DNA from: CAYQJL01 sp964612295
Lineage (GTDB): Bacteria > Eisenbacteria > RBG-16-71-46 > CAIMUX01 > WJJG01
Direction of reading: 5' to 3'
Assembly: GCA_964612295.1 (NCBI GenBank)
Contig: CAZTDY010000009.1
Coordinates: 1 to 64,000 of the forward strand
Length of the DNA stretch: 64,000 nucleotides
Shown: piece by piece, positions 1-7,704 of the stretch
How positions within the stretch are numbered: the first letter of the stretch is position 1
Layout: every line of letters starts with the position of its first letter
Program-made: the position numbers and the translations under genes
The notes under the pieces: generated by a model
What the model saw: only the letters and a program-made list of their open reading frames with translations
Database searches by the model: none
Told to the model about the DNA's origin: nothing

Positions 1-116
1 CAAACGCAGTTAGCATGAGGCACTCCTTCTGGCGCTCACGGGCGTCAATTAAAGGACCTCCGTTCTTCTACGGCGACTCCGGGCGGCGGTCAAGTTGTTT
101 CTATTCGCGGTCGCGC

Positions 117-145
117 TTGACATGACGGCGGAGGCTGTCTACCGT
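117..145 (+). promoter_or_regulatory. Possible promoter of the cobalamin riboswitch operon
   Basis: A perfect TTGACA at 117-122 is followed after 17 nt by TACCGT (140-145), which matches the -10 consensus at only three of six positions. The predicted transcription start (about 152) lies just before the riboswitch fold, which is the main reason to favour it. I see nothing else in bases 1-116. Confidence 0.35.
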
Positions 146-159
146 CGGACTCGAACATA

Positions 160-330
160 GCCCTTCCGGTTCCGGCCACGAGGCCGGTGAAAAGGGAAAA
201 CGGTCGAATGCCGTTGCGGGCCCGCCGCTGTAGTCGGGGACGGTCCTCGCCTTAGGCCACTGCCGAGTGATCGGTGGGAAGGCGCGAGAGACTGGATGAT
301 CCGAGAGCCAGAAGACCTGCCGGAAGAACA
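160..330 (+). promoter_or_regulatory. Cobalamin (B12) riboswitch aptamer
   Basis: The conserved cobalamin riboswitch blocks occur in order: GGTGAAAAGGGAA at 186-198, a GCGGGCCCGCCGCTGT block at 216-231, GCCACTG at 256-262, GGTGGGAAGGC near 273-283, and the B12-box segment with GAGCCAGAAGACCTGCC at 305-321. The closing stem can be drawn between CTTCCGG (163-169) and CCGGAAG (320-326). The downstream gene is a TonB-dependent receptor of the BtuB type, the usual target. Cobalamin binding normally switches such genes off. Confidence 0.93.
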
Positions 331-367
331 AGTGCGTCCCTCAAGGCTCGAGGTCGGCCGTCTTTGT

Positions 368-405
368 ACCCCGAATCTCGGCTCGAGGTCGCGGGGTTTC
401 TTTTT
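368..405 (+). terminator. Intrinsic terminator, expression platform of the B12 riboswitch
   Basis: ACCCCG (368-373) pairs with CGGGGT (392-397), and an inner stem pairs ATCTCG (375-380) with CGAGGT (384-389). A T-rich run (397-405) follows. The 12-mer GGCTCGAGGTCG occurs at 345-356 and again at 380-391. The CGAGGT of the first copy can pair with the same ATCTCG arm, which gives a ready antiterminator. This fits transcriptional control of the downstream genes; the fold was inferred by eye. Confidence 0.7.
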
Positions 406-499
406 GCCCCTCGCCCTCTAGCCCCCCGAGCTTGGAGGTGACCGGACCAGATCATCAAAGGGCGATGTCTGGCCTGTCGCAGTCTCCACGAGGCCGGAG

Positions 500-2710
500 A
501 TGCGGGTCACCCTCACATTCATCACGCTCGCGGCGTTGAGCCTGACCGGGGGAAGTATCCCCCCGGCCCGGGCCGGTGACGCAATACCCCCTACGGGCAA
601 CTCCCCTGAGTTCGCGGAGCACACGCGTGTTCTCGCCGACACCACCGTGGTGACCGGGCATCGCCGCAGCGGACCGGGGGCACTGAAAACCCGCAGCAGT
701 TTCGCTTCGCGGATCGACGTGGCCGCCGAGCGCGGATCGGGAGAGGCCCTCGCCGATCTGCTCGAACGCACGGTGGGCCTGTCGGTCCAACGTTACGGCG
801 GCCCCGGCGCGCTGGCGACGGTGTCGATTCGGGGGGGCGATCCGGGTGAGATCGAGGTCTATCTGGACCATGTCCCCCTCCGGTCGGCATCGCGCGGATT
901 GGTCGATCTCAGCGCGCTGCAGCTGGCCTCGCTCGAAACCTGTGAGGTGTACCGAAGCGCGCCACCCGCGGACCTGGGAGGCGAATTCGCCGGCGCGGCC
1001 GTCCGCCTGGTGAGCCGCAAGGGCGGTCCCTCCCGTTTGACCTGGCGGACCGACGGCGGCAGCTTCGGCACCTGGCAGCATGAGGCGACCCTGAGCGGCA
1101 GCTACCTCGCCAGCCGCTACCTTCTGGCGGCCTCGCGATTTCAAACCGAAGGAAACTTCAGGTTCCACGACGACAACGGCACCGACTACAACCCCGACGA
1201 CGACCAATGGCGCCGATGGTCGAACGGGGATGTGCGGCGCGAGTCGATCATGGGCCGGCTCACCCAAACCGTCGGCCGCCTGGGGACCGCGGACCTGTCC
1301 ACGCAGCTCTGGCAATCCGACCAGGGACTGGCGGGCAGTGACCACCAGCCGACCGAGCGCAGCCGTCTGCGAGGCAGCGGCGCGCTTCATCGCCTCGAAC
1401 TGCGTCCCGCCCGGCGAACGTTGCCCGTGAGGACCACGCTGTTCGGCTTTCTGAACCAGGAGGATCTGCACTACCGCGATCCCGATCGCGAGCTGTCCGT
1501 TCCGGGGGCGTCGGCCACGAGCGCGGACCAGGAACTCGATCGTTGGGGCTACGGACTCAAGATGCGCCGTCCGTTGCGGATTCCGTCACGGCCGGCGGTG
1601 GGACTTCACTCTCTCGAGCTCCTCGTCGAACGCCGTCACGAACGATTGCGCAATCTCCCCCCGCCCGGACGAACGGAGGAAGACCGGCGCGAGCGCACCT
1701 CGCTGGTGGTCTCCGCCGGCGACCGCTTTGAGATTCTCCAGGGGCGTCTGCATTTCGACCTGTTCTATCGATGGAATCAGGTGGCGGACAACTACTCGGG
1801 CGCGAACCCCTATCAGCCGTTCACCGCCCAACCGAGACAGACCAGCCGCGCCCACGGTGCGCGGCTCGGGCTGCGCGCTTCGGCGGGCAAGGGGCATGTC
1901 TTCCGGACCAACTACGCCGACCAGGCCCGCTTCCCGACCTTCAGCGAACTCTTTGGCTACGCAGGCACGATCCGCAGCAATCCCGAGCTCGAGCCGGAGA
2001 CCGGCTGGCGGGCCGACCTGGGATGGGAGTGGGTCTGGCCCGTGCAGCCCGTGGGCCTGCGCATTCGCACCGAGCAGACCGTCTACACGAGCCGGCGAGA
2101 ACAGATGATCGTGCTGATCCGCATCTCGGATCGCGAGACGAAACCGATGAATCTCGATTCCGCCAGCTTGAGCGGCGCGGAGTTCTCCTGGGCCTGTGAG
2201 CATCTCCCCCTGCTCGAGAGCTGGAAGCCGCTCGCCTGGTTCACCGATCAGGTCGGGCGGGTCTTTGGGGGCCGGCCGCCTGCCGTGGATGAGCCCGCGC
2301 GCGCCTCATCGTTCGCTGGACACCTGGTCTGGCAGACGACGCGCGATGAGGGGGCCGCCCAGCTCTACAACGGCAACGAGTTGACCTACCACCCGCCCTG
2401 GCAACTCCAGCTCCGCCTGGATTGGCCCCAGGATACCTGGCGTCTGGGCTATGTCGTCAACTTCAGGGACGAGGCCTATTGGTCCCGGACGAATCTCGCG
2501 TCCTATCGCACCGCGGCGGCCTGGTTACATGAGCTGCAACTTCGCTGGACGGTTCGCTCCGGCACCACGCTGCTGCTTCGCATCGAAAACCTGTTCGATA
2601 CCTCGAGCGAGGACGTCCGGGGATACCCGCTGCCCGGCCGCACCTGGTTCGGCGGCCTGGAACTGGATGTGCTTCGAGCCATTGATCTCAAAAAGGAGTC
2701 CGCATCATGA
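500..2710 (+). CDS. btuB: TonB-dependent outer-membrane receptor, BtuB-like (cobalamin uptake)
   Basis: This 736-residue protein has a signal peptide (about residues 1-25, ending ARA), a TonB-box-like DTTVVTG at residues 47-53, a plug domain of roughly residues 65-175, and a long region of alternating beta-strand character to the C terminus. It would import corrinoids across the outer membrane using TonB/ExbBD energy. The substrate is inferred from the cobalamin riboswitch directly upstream and from the partner gene that overlaps it. ATG at 500 is preceded by GAGG with 6 nt spacing. The stop overlaps the next start as ATGA (2707-2710), so translation is probably coupled. Iron-siderophore transport is the alternative reading but fits the riboswitch less well. 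Confidence 0.9.
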   Translation: MRVTLTFITLAALSLTGGSIPPARAGDAIPPTGNSPEFAEHTRVLADTTVVTGHRRSGPGALKTRSSFASRIDVAAERGSGEALADLLERTVGLSVQRYGGPGALATVSIRGGDPGEIEVYLDHVPLRSASRGLVDLSALQLASLETCEVYRSAPPADLGGEFAGAAVRLVSRKGGPSRLTWRTDGGSFGTWQHEATLSGSYLASRYLLAASRFQTEGNFRFHDDNGTDYNPDDDQWRRWSNGDVRRESIMGRLTQTVGRLGTADLSTQLWQSDQGLAGSDHQPTERSRLRGSGALHRLELRPARRTLPVRTTLFGFLNQEDLHYRDPDRELSVPGASATSADQELDRWGYGLKMRRPLRIPSRPAVGLHSLELLVERRHERLRNLPPPGRTEEDRRERTSLVVSAGDRFEILQGRLHFDLFYRWNQVADNYSGANPYQPFTAQPRQTSRAHGARLGLRASAGKGHVFRTNYADQARFPTFSELFGYAGTIRSNPELEPETGWRADLGWEWVWPVQPVGLRIRTEQTVYTSRREQMIVLIRISDRETKPMNLDSASLSGAEFSWACEHLPLLESWKPLAWFTDQVGRVFGGRPPAVDEPARASSFAGHLVWQTTRDEGAAQLYNGNELTYHPPWQLQLRLDWPQDTWRLGYVVNFRDEAYWSRTNLASYRTAAAWLHELQLRWTVRSGTTLLLRIENLFDTSSEDVRGYPLPGRTWFGGLELDVLRAIDLKKESAS

Positions 2711-4200
2711 CATCTCCGAATCGGTCCGGCCGCACTCGTGACCCGCGCAGACGGCAATTCACCCTCCTGGGCATCGCCCTCCTGGGGTTTCTCTCTTGCG
2801 GCTGGGCGTTTGCGGCCGATCGTGATGCGCTGAGCGACTACCTCTTCATCCCGGCCAACGACTACGAGTTCAGCGCGGGCAGCTACTCGCTGATGGAGAT
2901 GGGCGAGCCGTGGACGCACGAGGACAATCTCCTCTCGATCTGTCCGGATGCCATCGCCCGCGTATACAACGGCTTGATCTACGTCATCGAGCGGGCGGGA
3001 TGCGACAACATCCTGGTGCTCGACCCCCATGACGACTTCAGCGTCGTCCTCCAGTTCTCGACCGGGCCGGGCTCAAACCCTCAGGACATCTGCTTCGTCA
3101 GTTCATCCCGGGCATTCATCACGCGCTATGACACGGCTGAACTCTGGGAGGTCAATCCCCTGACCGGTGATCACACCGACACGATCGATCTCTCCGTGCT
3201 GGCCGACGGCGACGGCTGGCCGGAGATGATGGGCATGGCGATCTACGAAGATCGCCTCTATGTGAGCCTGCAGAGGCTCGATCGGGACTACTACTGGACC
3301 CCGGTCTTCCCTTCCTATCTGGCGGTGATCGATCTGGCCACCAACACCCTGATCGATCAGGACGCCAACTCGCCGGGCCTGCAGGGCGCCGAGCTCCTGG
3401 CCACCAACCCGTCGACGCTCCTTCTGCAGGATCCTCTGAGCCAGCACATCTACGTGGGTGAGACCGGGTCCTACGGCGTGCAGGACGGGGGAATCGAAGC
3501 CTTCGACCCCGCCACCGGACAGAGTCTGGGGTTTGTCGTGACCGAATCCGATTTGGGCGGGGATCTCAATGTGTGGACCAGCGCCGATATGATGCGCGGC
3601 TTCGCGGTGGTCCTCTCCCCCAGCTACACCACGAGTGTCGTCGCCTTCGACCTGCAGACCGGATCCTCGCTCGGCACGGTCACCAGCAGTGACGAGTACG
3701 ACTACGTGGCTTTGGCGGTCGATCCCTCCTATCGAGAGGTCTATGTGGCCGATGCGAATTACACGCAGCCGGGGATCCACGTCTTCGACAGCGAGACGTT
3801 TGATCCGCTGAGCGGCTTGATCGACATCGGGCTCTACCCGCGCTGGATCCTGCCCATGCATGGCCCGGCCTCGGATATCGGTCCGACCCCGGACGACGAA
3901 CGGGGCGCCCGCGTGCGGGGTCAATCCCCCGGCGTTCTCGAGGCCTGGCCCCAGCCGGCCTGGGGATCGGTGGAGGTGGCCTTCACCGGGCTCGGCTCCC
4001 AGATCGTCGATCTCTCGATCCTCGATGCCCAGGGCCGCCTGGTCAAAGCGGTCGCCCACGATCTGAGCGGTCCCCTCCGCCAGGCCTTCCGTTGGGACGG
4101 AACGAGGGAGGACGGCCGGCCCGCTCCGGGGGGCGCTTACTTCGTAAGGGCTTCGGGCGGCGACGGCCAGATCACGCGGGGGATCCGGCTGCTCCGGTAG
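2707..4200 (+). CDS. Secreted or lipid-anchored beta-propeller with FlgD-Ig tail, candidate BtuG-like corrinoid-binding partner
   Basis: The 497-residue protein has a basic N terminus and a hydrophobic signal. Cys31 in the context FLSC could be a lipobox, or signal peptidase I could cut after AFA (residue 36). Residues about 45-395 show YncE-like propeller blades (repeated patterns like YVIERAG, LYVSL, IYVGETG, VYVADAN). The C-terminal 80 residues form a FlgD-Ig module with ILDAQGRLVK and WDGTREDGRPAPGGAYFVR. In Bacteroides, BtuG is a surface beta-propeller that captures B12 and pairs with BtuB. Gene order, the 4-bp overlap and the riboswitch suggest the same role here. The function is inference; the fold is well supported. 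Confidence 0.75.
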   Translation: MTSPNRSGRTRDPRRRQFTLLGIALLGFLSCGWAFAADRDALSDYLFIPANDYEFSAGSYSLMEMGEPWTHEDNLLSICPDAIARVYNGLIYVIERAGCDNILVLDPHDDFSVVLQFSTGPGSNPQDICFVSSSRAFITRYDTAELWEVNPLTGDHTDTIDLSVLADGDGWPEMMGMAIYEDRLYVSLQRLDRDYYWTPVFPSYLAVIDLATNTLIDQDANSPGLQGAELLATNPSTLLLQDPLSQHIYVGETGSYGVQDGGIEAFDPATGQSLGFVVTESDLGGDLNVWTSADMMRGFAVVLSPSYTTSVVAFDLQTGSSLGTVTSSDEYDYVALAVDPSYREVYVADANYTQPGIHVFDSETFDPLSGLIDIGLYPRWILPMHGPASDIGPTPDDERGARVRGQSPGVLEAWPQPAWGSVEVAFTGLGSQIVDLSILDAQGRLVKAVAHDLSGPLRQAFRWDGTREDGRPAPGGAYFVRASGGDGQITRGIRLLR

Positions 4201-4457
4201 GGGGTGGCGCTGGTACCGTAGTGACGGAATAGCATTGGGTTAGGCCGCAGGGCCGCGCAGATGGGATCTTGACAACACCTCTCCTTGTACTAGCTTCACG
4301 GGGCAGGCGGGAGGCGCGGCAAACCCGCTATCTCCCGGCACAACCTAAAGAAAGCTCCTCCAGATGCGGATGAATGTACTGTATCCCGCGGGATGCGAAG
4401 GGTGCGTCGTGGATTCGGAGGAGCGTACCCGTTCAGTCACCGATTCTCGGAGCAAGT
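4201..4457 (+). other. Intergenic leader with nested inverted repeats
   Basis: No gene is seen. An 8-bp inverted repeat, GCTCCTCC (4354-4361) with GGAGGAGC (4417-4424), encloses a perfect 12-bp palindrome ATCCCGCGGGAT (4383-4394). It lies 33 nt upstream of the chosen start of the PilZ-HDOD gene, so it may be a structured 5' leader. A TTGACA occurs at 4269-4274 but has no convincing -10 partner. Confidence 0.35.
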
Positions 4458-6236
4458 ATGCAGCTTGGCAGATCGCACAGGGCACCGATGAAGTTCCCGA
4501 TCCACTTCACCGCCCCGGATCGGTCCCGCACGTACATCGGTGAGACTAGAGACGTATCGACGAGCGGCTTCTCCGTTCAAGTCAAGACCGACGACCCACT
4601 GCCGACCATCATCCTGGCCGGAATCCTGCCGAGCGAGATCGCGGGGGACGCCATCCTGTGCAAGGCCCGCGTGGTCTGGCAAGGCGGACTGGCGGGTGGA
4701 ACGAAGCGGGCCAGCTACAAGATCACCTCGATTGCCCGCCAAAGCCAAGAACGGCTCGACGCGCTGATCGACTCCTCGGTCGACCAACTCATCGGTGAGC
4801 TGCAGAGCCTCTCCACCTTCGCGGATCTCGAACGAGATCAGCTGGAGCTGCTTCTGCAATTCGCGCGCGCGAGGGAATGCTCCGGGGATGTCAACCTCTA
4901 CGGAAACACGACCCTCCAGGGCACGGGCCTTTTCATCCTCGTCAATGGAGAGGCGGTTCAGAAGAACGATCCTCAGAAGCGCGTTTTCGGTCCCGGAAGC
5001 GTGATGGGTCAGTGGTCCGATCCCGCGGCGACTCCGGTCCCGAAAGAGGTCCTCACGGTCTCACCGGTTCGAGTCCTGCACCTGTCGACGGCCCTGGCTC
5101 ATGAGATCCAGCAGAAGGCCCCGGCGCTGGCGATGACGATTCAGCGCGCGCTTGGCGAGGTCGCCGCCCCGCCCAAGCTCGAGAGCGCTGGTGGCAAACG
5201 TCGCCACATGCGGATGAACGTGATTCAGGACCTGCAGGAGATTCCGACCCTGCCGGCGATCTTCAACGCGGTCATGGACTGCATCGAAAATCCCGACGCC
5301 ACACCCCGGGAGCTGTCCCAGATCATCCGCAAAGATCAATCGCTCACGGCTAAGATTCTTCGCACCGTGAACTCAGCGCTCTACGGCTTCGCCCGGCGCA
5401 TCAACTCGGTGCATGAGGCGGTGGTTCTGCTGGGGATGAATCAGAGCGCGAATCTGGCCATCACGGCGATGCTTCTCAATACATTGGTGAACCCCAGGCA
5501 TCCCAAGCAACGGCCGGAAGCGTTTTGGGAGCATTCGTTGGCTTGTGCCTATTTCGCGGGTGCGATTGGAGAGCGCCTGAGCGCCAAGCCGCAGTCGGAG
5601 CAGCTATGGGCCCTCAAGGCAAGCCGCTCGCGAGCCGCGGTGGGTGCGGCTGCCGGCGACGCCAAGGAGCTGCAGCCGCTGCGCAATCATGCCGACGATG
5701 AGGGCAGAGAGAGCTTCGAGCGGGAACAGACGATCCCCGTCGAGCAGCTCTTCATGCTCGCCATTCTCCACGACATTGGACTGGCCGTGCTCTACCTGAA
5801 GTTCCCGGAGCACTACACGCTGGTCTCGGAGAACACGAAAGACTTCGGCACCTTCCACCGGGCCGAGCTCGAACTACTGGACATGGATCACTGTCAGCTC
5901 GGCTATCGCATCGCGCAAGCCTGGAACCTGCCGGAGCCGATCCCCACGGTCATCGCCGAACACCATCTTCCGCAGATCTGGTGCGAGGATGCCGAGAGCG
6001 GCGAACGCGCGATGAGCCTCCTCAAGGAGGATCCGGTCGTCACCCTCGTCGCGTTGGCTGATCTGCTGACCCGCCACGCTGAAGTCGGTGTCGTTCAGGA
6101 CTGTGAACCGCCGGACATCCCGCCGACCATGATCGAGGCTCTCGGGCTGACCGAGGAGGATCTCGCGGAGCTGATCGACCTCGGGGATGCCATCAAGGAG
6201 AAGGCCGAGGCGCTCTTTCGAGGAATGAGCGGCTAG
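4458..6236 (+). CDS. PilZ - cNMP-binding-like - HDOD signalling protein
   Basis: With the ATG at 4458 (GGAG five bases upstream) the product has 592 residues; the longest frame would start at 4374. Residues 1-105 look like PilZ, a c-di-GMP-binding domain: an imperfect arginine motif (R5, R8) and DVSTSG at 32-37, matching DxSxxG. Residues about 115-235 resemble a cyclic-nucleotide-binding jelly roll (LFILVNGEAVQ) without a clear phosphate-binding arginine. Residues about 255-520 form an HDOD domain with EIPTLPAIF, VNSALYG and ILHDIG (H438, D439). A poorly conserved insert of about 45 residues precedes ILHDIG. It probably links second-messenger sensing to output such as motility or surface behaviour. 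No partner gene is adjacent. Confidence 0.85.
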   Translation: MQLGRSHRAPMKFPIHFTAPDRSRTYIGETRDVSTSGFSVQVKTDDPLPTIILAGILPSEIAGDAILCKARVVWQGGLAGGTKRASYKITSIARQSQERLDALIDSSVDQLIGELQSLSTFADLERDQLELLLQFARARECSGDVNLYGNTTLQGTGLFILVNGEAVQKNDPQKRVFGPGSVMGQWSDPAATPVPKEVLTVSPVRVLHLSTALAHEIQQKAPALAMTIQRALGEVAAPPKLESAGGKRRHMRMNVIQDLQEIPTLPAIFNAVMDCIENPDATPRELSQIIRKDQSLTAKILRTVNSALYGFARRINSVHEAVVLLGMNQSANLAITAMLLNTLVNPRHPKQRPEAFWEHSLACAYFAGAIGERLSAKPQSEQLWALKASRSRAAVGAAAGDAKELQPLRNHADDEGRESFEREQTIPVEQLFMLAILHDIGLAVLYLKFPEHYTLVSENTKDFGTFHRAELELLDMDHCQLGYRIAQAWNLPEPIPTVIAEHHLPQIWCEDAESGERAMSLLKEDPVVTLVALADLLTRHAEVGVVQDCEPPDIPPTMIEALGLTEEDLAELIDLGDAIKEKAEALFRGMSG

Positions 6237-6355
6237 GCTTTGGTGATTCCGCAGGCTCCCTGCCCCCGGGCAATCCCATAACCTATTGATACACAACAAA
6301 TTAGACGACTGCGCGTGGTCGCGGCCGCACCCGCGCGGGCACCCTTGACCACCTC

Positions 6356-6371
6356 TGTGCCCCGGGGCACA
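6356..6371. repeat. 16-bp perfect palindrome, copy 1 (TGTGCCCCGGGGCACA)
   Basis: A perfect palindrome in the 247-nt gap between the HDOD gene and the lipoprotein gene. The identical 16-mer occurs again at 21003-21018, also intergenic. The rest of the gap (6237-6483) shows no other clear element. Confidence 0.6.
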
Positions 6372-6483
6372 CGCGTTCATCCAGGCGGAGTCGTTCCTTT
6401 CGCCACCGAACATGGCCCGTTTCTGGCTACGACCTTCCCGAACCCTGAGAGCACAACGAGTCGATCAAGGTGAGGAGGTCCCC

Positions 6484-7704
6484 ATGTCTTGCGCACCCGT
6501 GCGAACCGGGCAGAGCAGCAGACGAACGCGCGCACCCTGGAAGGGGATGGTCGCGCTTCTCTGGTCGATCCTGGCGATCGCCCAGGTTGGCTGCGTTCGC
6601 GACGAGAGGATCGCCACCCCGGGAGATACCACGCCCCCTGAGGTGGTGCTGCGCGAGCCGGCAACCGGTGATGTCGTCGCCGATACGCTGCGGGTGTGGG
6701 CCGAGGTGACCGACGACCAGGGCGTCGCCCGCGTCGCCCTCCTAATCGACAACCTGCCCCGGGCGATCCGGCATGAACCTCCGTGGCGGTTCGCCTGGCC
6801 CTGCAGCGCCGTTGCGGATAGTGCCCAGCATCGCGTCGTGCTGGAGGCCAGCGATGCCGCCGGGAATTTCGCGTCGACTCCCCCGCAGGAGGTGACGATC
6901 TGTCCCAACCGTGCTCCCCGCGCCTGGATCGACTTCCCCTGGGATGGACTGTGGATCGAGGCCGGCTCCCAGGCCGCGGTGCGTCCCTGGCGGGCGACGG
7001 CCGTGGACCCGGAGGACGGCCGGTTGGGGGCGGCAAGCCTCGTCTGGAGCCTCGACCAATCCGTTCTGCCGTTCGGGGGCGTGGAGATATCGCCCCCGCC
7101 GCTCGCGCCGGGCTCGAGCGAGGTGAAACTCACCGCGAAAGACCGATGGGGGCGCAGGGCGACCGCAACACATCTGGTTCATCTGTTCACCTATCCCGTG
7201 GCCGGCGCTCCCCGCGAGGCTGGTGAGGCGTTCTTCTCGGCCTGGCGCGCGCGCGATGCCTCGGTTGCCGTGAGCCTGTGCGCACAGGACATGCGCCTGG
7301 TTCCCCCGGAAAGCGGAGGGGAGCGGGCCGGGTGGACTCAATCCCGGTTCGCCGAAGCGCTCTCCTGTTGGCTGGGCGACAGCACTCTTGTCCGGTTGGA
7401 CGTCATCGCCTCGAACCCGACGATCGAGGAACTGACCTGGGGCGAGACTCGCTGGGCGAAGCTCGAGTTCATGAGCCTGCGGATCGAGGCCGAGACGGTG
7501 CGCGTGCACCAGGCCGATCGCCCCCCGCAGACGGAGGCGGTGCGAATCCGCACGGCTGTCCGCATGTTTCTGCGGGAGGATCGAGAGACCGGTCTATGGC
7601 GGATCGTCACCTGGTGGGATTTGCATGAATCGCCGTGGATATCGGCCGAGGGACCGTCATTATCGGTTGTGCTCGGGAGAGCCTTGGGTACTCAGCCGGA
7701 CTAG
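6484..7704 (+). CDS. Putative lipoprotein with bacterial Ig-like domain and NTF2-like C-terminal domain
   Basis: The start at 6484 follows GAGGAGG by 5 nt; a longer frame from 6412 lacks such a site. The 406-residue product has a hydrophobic signal ending at Cys37 (AQVGC), a plausible lipobox. Residues about 50-135 look like a Big_7-type Ig domain (TTPPEVVLREPATGDVVAD, then LEASDAAGNFAS). A second Ig-like stretch follows (RDxWGRRAT). The last 150 residues, beginning AGEAFFSAWRARDAS, resemble an NTF2/SnoaL-like cone. It is probably periplasmic or surface-exposed; the function is unknown. Its stop codon shares CTAG (7701-7704) with the convergent gene. Confidence 0.7.
   Translation: MSCAPVRTGQSSRRTRAPWKGMVALLWSILAIAQVGCVRDERIATPGDTTPPEVVLREPATGDVVADTLRVWAEVTDDQGVARVALLIDNLPRAIRHEPPWRFAWPCSAVADSAQHRVVLEASDAAGNFASTPPQEVTICPNRAPRAWIDFPWDGLWIEAGSQAAVRPWRATAVDPEDGRLGAASLVWSLDQSVLPFGGVEISPPPLAPGSSEVKLTAKDRWGRRATATHLVHLFTYPVAGAPREAGEAFFSAWRARDASVAVSLCAQDMRLVPPESGGERAGWTQSRFAEALSCWLGDSTLVRLDVIASNPTIEELTWGETRWAKLEFMSLRIEAETVRVHQADRPPQTEAVRIRTAVRMFLREDRETGLWRIVTWWDLHESPWISAEGPSLSVVLGRALGTQPD

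Noticed and set aside
4301..4350. GGCAAACC-like sequence suggesting a c-di-GMP (GEMM) riboswitch before the PilZ gene
   Set aside because: The other conserved GEMM blocks (GAAAGG loop, GACGCAAAGCC, the tetraloop receptor) are not present in order.
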